From assembly GCA_905178155.1 (NCBI GenBank), contig CAJINV010000004.1:10258381-10322380 (forward strand): a stretch of 64,000 bases of DNA, read 5' to 3'. The notes beneath the pieces are model-generated. The model made no database searches and was not told the origin of the DNA. It saw only the letters and a list, made by a program, of their open reading frames with translations. A program made the translations under genes and the position numbers. The DNA comes from Amoebophrya sp. A120. Its lineage: Eukaryota > Sar > Dinophyceae > Syndiniales > Amoebophryaceae. Position 1 is the first letter of the stretch. Each line of letters opens with the position of its first letter. Shown one piece after another: positions 50,517 through 61,799 of the stretch.

Positions 50517-52682
50517 ATGAACGCGGCAGAGTTCGAGCAGCGCCGCCTGAAATTCTTCGAGAATGTGGCGGCTGCCGGGCTGGACCCCAAGAACCTGCGC
50601 GTCGGCGGCGAGCGGTTGCAGAAGAAAAAAAAAGTTCGGATGTCCAAACTCAAAAAGCTGATCCAGCTAGATCAGTACGAGGCCGCGGAAACCGAGCGGG
50701 AGCGGCTGCGGAATCTGTATTCTGTCCGCGACACACCAATGTTCCGGCCCTTTTCAATACACAGGGCAGATGAACAAGATACTTCCAGCATTGCGGACGC
50801 CGAAGATGCTCATCCGGTGGAAAGTTCGAATTGCAATAAACTAGAAAGCCTGACACTATTTCCTCCTGTTGGTCAGCTGCAGCAGACTCGAAGCGTCGAC
50901 CCTTTCGCATTCTCGTTTTCCATTCGGGAGCTGCTCGAAGCCGACGCGGACGCGGCGGAACTGCTGCACAGCAGCGGGACGGAGGCAGAAGGCGACAGTG
51001 GCAGTGCAGCAGGAGATAAAAAGACACATCATAAAGGCGATCCTAGAGTTGAAGAGAACCCAGTGGAAACTGCTACTTCCGGGTCTCTACCGTCGAAAGC
51101 CCTTGGTGTAGCAGCAAGTCCAGTGGCGGAAAGAACTGCAACTGGGGCGGAAAAGGCGAAGCAAGGTCAGAAAGGGAGCCCAACACCAAACGGACTGGCC
51201 ATGCCATCGGACCAAGAGTGGAGCGACGCGTTTCGAGCAGAGTGCCGCCTGCTTTTCGAAGATATCAAAGAGCACAGCGCAGTAGCTGGAGGACACCAAG
51301 ACGTTGGCAACACCGAAAAAGAAATAAAGCCGGGAAGTTTATCCTCCAGTGCTGCTGACACTCACGAAGGGTCATCTGCTGTTGCAGCAAGTCAACAAGG
51401 AGTTGTGGCTCATCAAAGGAGGTACAAGACGCTCCAGCTCCCGTCCTGGGCGCTCCAACTCGGTGGACAGTCTCGACCTCTTGCGGGATCGACAACCCCA
51501 GGGGACGAGACTTCAACTGTCACAGCTGCATTGCCGCCGGAACAAACACCCCCTCCTCGCGAATGGGAATGGGTTCAAGAAGCTTACGCGGACATGTTTC
51601 ATCTGCCATTGCAAGATCAAACTTCTAGCGGCAATAGACCCACAGGCGGCAAGGGAAGTAAGGCTGCCGCGGCTTCTAGTGCAGGTACTTCGTCCAGCAG
51701 CAAAGCTCCTTCAACAAGTCAACCACCCCCAGCGACCATTTGGAACCACCAGCCCTTTTTCGAATACCGACTCCACCGTAACGACAAGAACTTCTATACG
51801 ACAGGGGATAAACCACACCTCGAAGGCGGAAATAACCTCCCGGGCAAAGGAAATAAATCGCACTTTGCAGCATCCTCATCCTCGTCCGCCCCGGCGCCAC
51901 CAGCGACTTCTAATTATCACAGCAACAATATTCTCCGAATCCGGCACTACGTGCACGCGCTGATTTCCGAGGATTTGAATGAAAAGGTGAAAAACATGTT
52001 GCTTCAGCTTAACATGTACCAGGAGCGCGTGAAGGAGTCCAATCCGATGAAATTTGCGAAGCAGAAACGGCTCGTGCTGGGGCTCCGCGAAATTGCCCGT
52101 GCGTTGAAGCGCGAAAAACTGCTCGGCATGATCGTGGCGCCGGACCTGGAATCCAGCGCCCGCGGGCTGGACCAAACGGTAGAGGACATGATGGAGCAGT
52201 GCCGCAGCCAGAACTTGCCGATCGTGTTTGCGCTGACGCGGCGCAGCTTGGGCTTCACGCTGAAGAGACTGCGGGACAGCAACGGGGTTGCTGCGGTCGG
52301 GCTGCTCTCCGTGGAGGGTCAGAACCGCTATCAAATGCAAAAATGCCTGGGTCTGGAAGATTTGAACTTGTCATGCTAAATCTAAATGATGCAAAATTCT
52401 GTGTTGCGTGAGTGCCAAAAGCTGTCGGCTTTTGACCAAGTTGCGAGGGAGTTTCTCATGCAGGAAAGGCATGATAGAGACCTCAAAGAATCTGTCATGC
52501 TGGGTCTCGCATTCCACACCTCATGGGTCATGGAAAACCTGCATCACAAATCTTGCATTCTTCCCGACCCAGACATTTTTACATTTTATAACCGCGAGTG
52601 GCGGGCGATCTGCAAGCAGAGCGAGGAACTGCGCGCGGCCTGGGTCATGCAGCAAATGGGGGGTGGAGGGGGGATCATGTGA
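50517..52682 (+). CDS. SECIS-binding protein 2-like (L7Ae/SBP2 RNA-binding domain)
   Basis: Exons 50517-52328 and 52596-52682 give 632 residues; the only intron is the family 1 TIR element. The frame is open upstream but the first supported ATG is 50517. The N-terminal 470 residues are charged and low-complexity, with a basic patch (RLQKKKKVRMSKLKKLI). The C-terminal domain has QKRLVLGLREIARALKREKL, GMIVAPDLESS, GLDQTVEDMMEQCRSQNLPI and VFALTRRSLGFTLKR. This is the L7Ae/L30e fold in the SBP2 (SECISBP2) variety: R-x-V-L-G-L-R-E, G-L-D-x-T and P-x-V-F-A-L-x-R-x-x-L-G. SBP2 binds the kink-turn of SECIS elements and recruits the selenocysteine elongation factor at UGA codons. The gene therefore suggests that the organism makes selenoproteins. 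A ribosome-associated L7Ae paralogue is the main alternative. The element interrupts the end of the domain (SVEGQNR/EWRAICKQSEE). Confidence 0.85.
52329..52590. mobile_element. Introner-like TIR element, family 1 copy f
   Basis: It begins TATCAAATGCAAAAATG and CCTGGGTCTGG, and ends CCCGACCCAGACATTT...ACATTTTATA. Perfect duplication ACCGC (AACCGC if the preceding A is included). No GT donor lies at the junction. Exact removal gives EGQNREWRAIC. Confidence 0.92.
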
Positions 52683-54088
52683 GAATCATGATCATCCAGA
52701 AAGAGGTGTTCCTGTTTTGGATGGTTGTAAGAACACCCCGCGCACGATCATCTTGTTGTGTCTCAGCTCGTAATATCCCACCTGTACAGAGCTACGCCAG
52801 GTGCCTGAGTCTCTGCTCCAGGTTTCTGTTTATACAAGAAAGACAAACTACAGTGCCCCCACATGTGAAAGTGAATGAGGCAAAGGCACTTTTGAAATAA
52901 TTTGAATTTCAAGCGACAGCAGCACGCGGAAATAAAAGCGACGAGACATCAACCCCGAATCCTAAATCCTAAACCCTCCGGTGTCGTTGAGGCTTCGGGT
53001 CTGCCCAACTTGGCTTTTGTTCCCCTTTTCCTTGATGCGGTCGAAACTGGGAATGACAGAACGATCTCCTAGTTTTTTGTCTCTTGTTTGCTGGAACTGC
53101 ACGAAGATCCATATCCATTATGGAAAGGTTCATCTTCCGCGCTGAAGCATGTATGTTGCGCGAGGACTAATTGAGATCTCGATTTATTAAGTTGCACCAT
53201 GCTATTCCCGTACTAATCAACTCATCCGATCTGTAGTACGTCTTCAGCTTGAGCTTCACGATTTCCGTGCACAGGAGAAGCCGACTCGCAAAAATAGCTC
53301 AGAATATTGCATACCTTTTCGAAGTCGTAGAGGTGGATCAAAAAGCGGTGGATCAATTTTAGCAACCATCATTCGTTTCCGCAATAGGACCTTGCAGGCC
53401 ACAGAGCTGCACGAGATCATTTTGTTTTTCGGTATAATTCCATTTGCAAGAAGAAGGCATTTCTTATTTTCCGGGCTCTTTTACTATTGTTTGCAGGACA
53501 GTCACAGTACTCAGTGACCACATAAGACTCGAGGTTCTTTCACTTACAGTCGCCACTGTATTTCGATTTTTGATAATTACGGAATCGGCGTGAGCAGTCG
53601 ACTTTTGTTTTTCACCTGCTTGTGCTTGAGATTTATGTCTCCTCTCGTCACAATTGTTGTCGGTCTCGAGCACATTTTGTTGATGTGAACAGTTTTGTTA
53701 CTTTAAGGTTTTCTTTTTGCACGCTAGGTGGACGTCGCACCTCTAAAACGAAAACCACCTTACCTGTATGCATTTTATAAGAAGTACCTTCCCGTACTGG
53801 TACTAACGGAGCCTTCGATGTTGAATTCATTTATTCGAAAAGGCACTTTATGCTTTATTTGCGCCAACGGAGCAAGATCGCTTTCTTCCTTTTGCTTCGT
53901 TTTTTTTCTCTTTAAAGTCGCCGAATTCTTCACGTTGATCCAACGCTATCGGGCCGCCCTCCTGAAACTTGTGCATATGTTTTGAGTTTATTTCCGCTAC
54001 TTCGCTGCTAAAAAACCGTTGTTTTCGAGCTACCACTCGTTGTTACAACTAGAAAAAACGCCAAGTGTACTACATTACAAGCGCCAGC
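52683..54088. other. Intergenic region
   Basis: A telomere-like stretch (CCTAAATCCTAAACCCT) lies at about 52966-52983. No gene or RNA is supported. Confidence 0.5.
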
Positions 54089-57000
54089 ATGTTGGCGTTC
54101 TTCCATTTCAGTTTTACTACATTCGTCCTCGCGGGTGCCTTTGCCCGACTCGCTCTCGGCGCCCGTGTAGGATCTTGGACACAGCCGGTAGGCGGGGCGG
54201 CGGGGCCCAACACAGATGTTGAAGTTCCTGCACCGACGCAGCAAGAAGTCCCCGGACACGTAGATGAAGTCGCCCACGAGCTGCAGGGCGGACAGCACGA
54301 CCGGCAGGTGGAACATAACCAAGTACACGCACACCAGGCCCAGCCTACAAACCTTTCCACAGTAGAGGAGCTGCAACAACAGGAACAATTGTCGTCGTGC
54401 AAAGGATGGTTCTTGCCGCACTGCAGATCCTCACGCCGGTACGCAGAAGATCAACATCCTTCAAGCTCTGCGCGCGCAAGAAATGAAGGAGCAGAACAGG
54501 TCGCACCAAAACGTCATACGCAAGAAGATCAAACTGAGTTTGGCCAACCGTCTTCACCTGTTCCGCAGCTTCCATCTGACTTGTTCGTCGTCCCAGGTGT
54601 GCCTTTTCGCAACTTCAGCCAAGAACAGGGCTTCTTTCATCCCATGTTGATGCAGGAACGAATGACGAGCCACAGTACCAGGGATGATTTTTCGGCTGCT
54701 GCTGCCCAGCCGGTGGTCCAGCAACAGCAGCAGCAGCGGCAGGAGAGTTTTTCTGTGCCGGCGCAGCAGGTCCAGCATGGCTACAACACTCGACACGCTT
54801 GCAATCAACCCGGGTTTATTACTGCTGATGGCTCTGCAGCTGCGGGCCAGCAAGATGAGCAAGGACAACAACTACAGCAGCAACTGCAAGTTCCCCACCA
54901 GCAACAGATCTTTCCTTGCGCCGTGGTTCTGATGGGCATCCCCATCCCGGATCCGCCCCCGTATATGGGAAACGATCCCCAGCTCCAGCACAACCTTCTG
55001 CAGCTTCAAGAAATAAGCGAACAGCAGGAAAGTGGTGGCACTGCCAACTTCAACTTGTCCTTCGAGGACCATAGTCAACAACATCCTGGACGGCCCGATG
55101 CACAGCAGAATTGTTCTACGACTAATTTGTTCCAGCGACAATGCTCGTCGCAGTCCCAGATATCGGCTGGGAGCGCAGCAGCTTCAGAAGGTGGAAATTT
55201 TTATAGCGGTCCACAAACAGGTTGTGGGATGCGAAGCGATCTGTTGCAACTCGACCAACTCGCGGAGGAGGTGAAAAGGCAGCTAACGCTCGGAGGCGCA
55301 ATGGCGGAGAGCGGCGGTAGTGCACAACGGGCCCCAGAAGGAAATATCAACGACATGAGTAGGCCACAGGCCACCACGAGCACAACGGTGGCGCCGGGGG
55401 CTCCTGCACCTCAGCATGATAATTGTCCGGTTTTTTATCAGCAACAGCAGACTCAGTTCCACATTTTTCCGCCAGCGTCAAACATTTTTCCTGTGCAGCA
55501 GCAACAGGCAACTACGCAAGGCACACAGCAGCACCAGCCATCTCAGAATTTTCAAGTGCCAAGGTCGCAAGAACATGCAGCACAGCAGTATGCTGCTGCC
55601 CCAATGGTCGCAGCTAACTCTTCAAGTACTTGCCTGCAACAAGGCGTAGTGGTCCACCCGGGAATTGTGAACGCCTGTGCTGGTCCGCCTCCCGCTCCCG
55701 CCCTTGGTCACCAGTACGTGTATGTGATGCAAGTCGCTCCTTCGAGCGCGATGTCGCATCACAGCTTCTTATCGTCTTCCGCTGCTGGCACGGAAGATAG
55801 TAGCTGCTGTGCCAGCAGCAGCGCACCAGCCCTCGGGTCAACCTCGTCCGCGCCGGCATCTTCAGAACCCCTGTCTCCGGTACTAGGGCCACCGGATAAA
55901 CAACTGCAGCGCCAGCAACTAGTGGAAGCAGCGCTAGGTAACGATGAACGCCGACCCCGTTGTGGTACTGGTCCTCCGATAGCAACGGCCCATGCCCTGC
56001 CCTGCGCGCAAACCGGCAAACCTCGGGCACAGTTGCATTTTCCCTCGCAAAAATTTGACATTGGGGTCATGTCCGAGGCCAAACGCGAAAAGTTGAGAAA
56101 CCTGCCACTGCAAATGCCCCTCATGCTCGACAAGAGGAGGGATAGTTGGACGACCACGCCGGGAACATCAGATCCAGGAGCTGCTTCGTCGGCCGGAGCG
56201 CTTGCCGCTGCACCTGGAACTTCTACACGAAGAGCAACGGCCGCCACAGAAGGCGCTACAACTACTTCGTACCAAGGACAATCTCTTTGCTCCGGGAGTA
56301 ACTGCGTCAAACTGGTTTCCAAGGGTTCGGTCGGCCACCCCCGAACCTGCGCGCCGCCGTTATGGCGTCCTCAACTGTTACATTCTCAACTGTTACACGA
56401 TTTGTCATGCAAATTTACCACCAAGATCGCCACGATTAAGCTGCTTCGCATGACAGATATCCGAAGGGCTACACAGCATGGAAATCTGTGCCAAATCTGT
56501 AATGCAAAAGGCGCAAGCTTGTCCCTTTGCCTTTGCTTTCACTTTTGCCGTTCTTGCATTACAAATTCGTGTAACAGTTGAGAATGTAACACTTGAGAAC
56601 GTCATAGCCGTGCCCCTTTCACGACCAGTGTCTGCGGGGGGCCAACTGCGACTTTTGCCACGAGTGCTGGCCGAACCAGCTGCAGGAGCGGGAATACACG
56701 ATCCCACGACAAATGATTTCGCGCGGATCCGCCTCCGAGCCGGCCGCCCGGTTTCACACGATGGGGTGCAGCTGCCAGAACGTCTGCCCCTACCAAGATT
56801 GTGACCTCGGGGTGGACTGCGAGATGTGCCACTGGTGCTTGCCAAACGAGTGGCAACTGAAACACGAGCAGAGTTACCGCTTGGAACTGCCCATCAAACC
56901 GCTGCCGAAGCGTGAGTCGAAGGGTAACAAGGCTAGTGGCGGTAGTTCTTCTTCGTCTTCTTGCCGTCGTCCTGACGCGGCGGTCGTGCTCGCGGAAAAG

Positions 57001-58349
57001 AAGCAGAAAAAGAACATCATTGCTTCTACTTCATCATGTTCTTCTCACGCCGCACCGCCGGACGGAAAGTTATCTGATGCTCGGACGGATGGCGGCGCAG
57101 AGGCTGGTGTTGCTGCTGCAACTTCGAGAGAAAAAGGACGACAAGAGGAGCAGCAAAATTCTTGTACATTTGCAGAAGATGTTGCTGCCGAAAACGAGCT
57201 GGTAATAAAGAAGATGGCAGGAAGCCTTGCACCCTCAAAAGATGATCCAGCTGTAACGTATGAAGAAGACCACACTGACGATCGTACGACACAGGGCTGC
57301 AAGGCTGTCGACGGCGTCAACAAGTCACGCACTTCTGGTAAAGCTGAGGACCAAGGAACCGCTCCTGGAGGACCTCCTGTAGCACTACAAGCGGACGGAC
57401 GAGTGCCGGTGTCTTTCCCAGAAGCCGCAGCCGCGGTGCAATCCCGAGTACTACAGCTGCAGAAGAACCAAATGGCGAACCAAATAAAGAACCAAGATGG
57501 CCGCGGTAAGAAAGGTGGCACCAGCAGGCGCGGCGGCACAGACACCGCCTCCTCCCAAAGTGCCGCTAGCTTCCTGTCCGCGCGAAGCCAGGATAAGAAA
57601 GTACAAAAAACGACCACCGATATCGATGTACCGCCAGCAGCAGGCCCTGGTCCCGCTGTTGAGACCGCTAGTAAAAAACCCTGTACGACTGCAAAACGCC
57701 CAGCAGCCCGGGGAGGTAAGATTTTTTCCACAGCTTTTTAGGCTTGTTTGGCAGAAAGCCTGTAAGTAGGAAAGACAAGCAAAGAAGATGATGGTGGTGC
57801 ATGTTTTTTCTCGTAAAAAATAGAATCATCTTCTGTGACTCTTTGCAAAAAAATCACCATCTTCTCCCAGCGCCGGATGCCTGGGTAGCCACGAACTCCA
57901 AGTCATCTGTTTGTGAGCAGCCCACGACTACGCCAGCTGCACAACCTCGGCCCCGCAAACCGCCACACCAAGTGCAAGCAGATGAGTTTTGCGTGGATTC
58001 TGCTGCCTTCCCGCCGTTAGCACCTTCACGAGGAAACAAGGCTTCTTGTGCCTCACCGGCCTCGACGTCTGCGACGACGTGGTCCTGCAAAATAGAAAGC
58101 ACTGACTTGAAACCAGTGCGCAAGATTTCTAGCACCAGCACGATGTTGGGAAGCGCTTCTAGCTGGACCACCTGCTCCCCGGCCAGGGACCAATCGCCAC
58201 CCGGCCAAGAAATGGCAGAGGACCCAGACGCAGAACGAGAACAAGTGGCACTATTGTTACGAGACAAAAGCCCAATCCCGGTGATGCGATGGTGCGACGC
58301 TGTGGAAGATGCGAAGGCATGTGGCGAGGCCGGCAATAGTGTAAAGTAA
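54089..58349 (+). CDS. Gln-rich protein with paired CCCH zinc fingers
   Basis: Exons 54089-56360, 56612-57715 and 57871-58349 give 1284 residues. The first intron is a family 2 TIR element; the second (57716-57870, donor GTAAGA, acceptor CTCCCAG) is ordinary. The N-terminus has a short hydrophobic stretch, then about 700 residues rich in Gln, Ser, Ala and Pro with many Q-runs, typical of RNA-granule proteins. The first finger is rebuilt across the element: GHPRTCAPPCPFHDQCLRGA, NCDFCHECWP. The second is GCSCQNVCPYQDCDLGVDCE, MCHWCLPNEW. Both show the C-x(5-9)-C-x(5)-C-x-x-C-H arrangement, with G-H-P and C-H-x-C flanks, that I know from alveolate (especially dinoflagellate) C3H1 proteins. A post-transcriptional RNA-binding role is likely (inference). 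The C-terminal 400 residues are disordered, apart from a short acidic/hydrophobic end. Confidence 0.8.
56361..56606. mobile_element. Introner-like TIR element, family 2 copy c
   Basis: It begins TATGGCGTCCTCAACTG and ends ACACTTGAGAACGTCATA, with inner arms TTACATTCTCAACTGTTACA and its complement. Perfect duplication GCCGT. It splits the first zinc finger (CAPP/CPFH). Confidence 0.93.
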
Positions 58350-58860
58350 AAAATCACGGCGAGGCGCGGCCATGGCCTGCATCAATTAATATTTTCCTGG
58401 TCGCGCCGTGGTGTGCTGCACGCGAAATTCCAATTCTTATGTTGGATAGGATTCCAATGAAAAGCTTCTACAACTACTTTGAATCACACCCTAAATCCGA
58501 CCGATTAGGCAGCTATTGTTCATGTTGATAAAAAAAGATACAAAACCTTGTGCACTAGCTCTATTGCAACGAAATAATTGCAAAAATACTATTACAAGAG
58601 ACAATCACAACCACAACCAACCATGGTGGACCACGGAGTGATTATTTGCAAATTACGTATTCATACATTATCGCACGCTACGGATTACAGACAGGATGAA
58701 AATTATCGCGCGCTACGGAACATTTCTCTTGTGGAAGCGGATTGATTTTCTCGCGATCACATACCACAAATAACGATGAATGAAGGCCATGTCCAGTTCA
58801 TTGTTCAGACACCTGAGGAACCAACACAATCCACCACGGGTTTTGCCACGGGTTTTGTTG
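58350..58860. other. Intergenic region, nothing recognised
   Basis: No gene. Composition falls gradually toward AT-rich. Confidence 0.5.
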
Positions 58861-60060
58861 AATGATCCTGATCCAGAAAAAATTGTTGCGCTTTAAAATT
58901 GTTGCGCTTTGATATCACCAAATATCTTCGATGTTTTGGATCTCTTTCATTTAGATTTTCGTTTTCGTTTTTCGATCCGTAATTGATTCCCGAAGAAAGT
59001 AATGAGTATGGTCTTATCATTTCGGTAATCAATATTATCCTCTTTCTTGATCTAGATGTGTCTCTCTTTCTTCTCGAATATCATTCTGAAATTCATATCT
59101 TTAATCAAAATCAAATATCATTCCAAAGATTCAAAATCCCATTCGGACCAAAATTTTTGGGTTTATGAATTCAAATCATAATGATTATATTCGAAGAAAT
59201 CAAGATTGGAGTCATTGTCATGGATGATGATCGAATGATCTAGTGATAAATTGGTAGTATGTGTGTATGTAGGTGAAGGTATTATTGAAATCATATGGAT
59301 GAGTGTGTGTTTCATATCGGTAGGATCTATTGAAAATCTTTTTCTTCTGAACATTTATTTTTTTAATTTCTTATGAAGAATCCGAGAAGATAGAAGAAAC
59401 AGAAAGATGAGAATATGATGAGAAAATAGAATCTGAAATGAAATATTTGCCATCCAATTTCAAAAATCTTTGTGGGATATTCGATAAATATCTTTCGAAT
59501 TAGAATCTCAATTCATATAAATATTCTTCGATATTTCGTTATATATTCATTGAATATTCGATTCGATAAAATGAAAATCAATATTCATCATCATAGAAAA
59601 AATCACATTTGTTTTTTTTTTCTTTTTCTTTTGAGAGGGGTCATATTTTAATTATGTTTTTTCTCGGATTCATATGAATATCATGAGAGGAAGATAAACC
59701 CTCCACATGGAAACCATGATTCCATCACTAACAAAAAAAAAAAGAAAGAATTGAATCACAATTGATTCGAGATTATTATTCAAACTGAATTCTGGAGAAT
59801 TGCACTAGAATAATAATTTTTCCGAATATGGACAGAGAAGATATGATGGTGGAATCTTATTTCCTTTGACATGAAAGAAATTGACAATCCAACGATTTTT
59901 TTTTTCCATTGACAATCAAATTCTTCAAGATTCTATCCATAAATAATTCCAATTTGATTCTTCGCACGATATCTGATGGAGATCAAGAACATGAAAAATC
60001 AAAATATAATGATGAAAAGATTCAATTGCAATTGATTATGATTTCGTTTGCGATGAAGCA
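58860..60060. other. AT-rich island of foreign or organellar composition
   Basis: About 1.2 kb of very AT-rich DNA with poly-A/T runs and many ATTC/GATT/ATGAT words, quite unlike the flanking GC-balanced or GC-rich DNA. No long open frame, tRNA or rRNA is recognised. Confidence 0.6.
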
Positions 60061-61744
60061 GCTAAAATAATTGTGTCGTAATCCACAGATATTGCATTGG
60101 GTGGATTCCATCGTCGTGTTCATCTTTCAGTGTCTGTTGGATAAGCCTGAATCAATCACCATGAACAGCAACACCGCCTTAACCGAATGCAGGCATGTAG
60201 GCGAGCTTTGGTGCCTCAGCCGAAGAAACTTGCGCTCGCGCCAATGTGGTCTTTCGGCCCTTTACTGGATGGGGGCAAGCTCAAGCAGCCTGGCGTTTCT
60301 GTTGAGGCCTGGCGCCATGCGTGGGCCCGAATGGAATTCCGGGCGAGCACAAAATTAGCCGCGGATTGGCCCAGCCCGCGACCCGCCCCGGCGGGCGCGC
60401 CGACGCAATAGTGGGCGCAATGCCTGGCTTCCGGCAAGCCCTCGCCCAAAACTGCATGACGACGCAGGGCCCAGGCGAAAACCGCCGGCCCCACTTCTAG
60501 CGCAACGAATGGGGGCGAGTGTCTGTGCCTGTGGCGCCACCACACGCGGCGCCCGGCACGCGGGCGCCAACGACTGGCGCCACCCGTCGGCCCGAGGGTG
60601 GCCCACGGTGGGCCGGGCACGGACGGCCCCAAGGACTGCGGCGCCGCTCCCCTTGCGGCGCTTTCGCTCCCGTGCGTCGTCCACCGCCCCGTGTCGGACT
60701 TTTCGATCACCTTCGTGTGGCCCCTGCAGTGTGATGCAATAATAAAACTCAGTCGTTTATTGCAAAGTTAAATCTCATGCAACCAGTGCAAGACAAGAGT
60801 CTACTAGTACTACTATGCATCAAATCGCAGGCATCGGAGCCAAGTGTTGGCCCCTCTGTACTGGAAAAGAATCAACGCTCTAGCAATAATTACCTTCCGG
60901 GAGGGAAAACTCTTTGGACGCGTGTCCATCTGTTTTCTCCACACGAAGAACGGCAACAATGGTAGGGGAGCACGAAGTTGAAAACAAGCGCGCAAGTTTT
61001 TGCTTTTGGGCTGCAGTTCAAATAGGACGGATTGCGACACTATTGACCTCAATCTCTATCGTTTTAATTTTAAATACAAAATAATGTGCATGAAAATGGA
61101 AGTCAGATCAGAGCTTTACCGTCTTGGTATGCTCGCACTCAGTTTAATTTTGTTTTGTTGTGCTCTATCAATTTCGATTTTGGTTATTTTGGGGTGCTTC
61201 TATCACTGCTCTGTTCGTGCTTGTTTCCGACAACGATCTTTTTTGCTCACACAACCCGAGCATCGTTTTAGACGAATCATGACCGGACGCAAAGGTCGTC
61301 GCGCTCACACTCCCCCTCTCTCGAAAATCACTCAAAAAATAACATCACATGAAGGTCGAGAGGTCCGACAGAGCATACACGCAAGAAGGAGAGTGAAACA
61401 AAATTAGCAAGGAAAAAACGCCGGGCAGAGGCTACCGATTGTGATGTTATGAACATGAATCTTCTTGGTTCAAAACTAATAGAAGAGAAACAAGCTCGAG
61501 CAGGCGAGTGCGTAGATCCTGGCTCGCTTCTCCTCCGTTTTTTTCATGGGGTTGTTTTTCATCTTCGTGCTTCATCAAAATCAATTCTGGGAGCCTATTT
61601 CTTGATGAAACTTCAAAGGAGTCAGATCTGCAGATGGTATAGTCCATTCCTTTTCTTTTATGAAATAGAGAAGGTTTGTCGCGCTGATTATAATAAGTAC
61701 TTACTTCTACTTGTGCGGCCTTCCTCTGTTTTATCGAGCACAAG
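60061..61744. other. Gene-free region with a GC-rich block
   Basis: At 60200-60730 the sequence is strongly GC-rich (GGCGCC, GCCCGG-type words). Open frames there run in several phases on both strands and have no recognisable domain. The boundary from the AT-rich island is abrupt at about 60060. Confidence 0.5.
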
Positions 61745-61799
61745 CAAGGTGTATGGTGTTGTGGTTGTTCGTTTTGTTTTGTTCGAGGCCGCTATAAAA
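61745..61799. repeat. 55-bp direct repeat, copy 1
   Basis: It begins AAGGTGTATGGTGTTGTGGT and ends GAGGCCGCTATAAAA. The second copy is at about 63744-63798 and differs by about one base. Telomere-like CCTAAACCCTAAGACCCT follows at 61809-61826. Confidence 0.8.
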
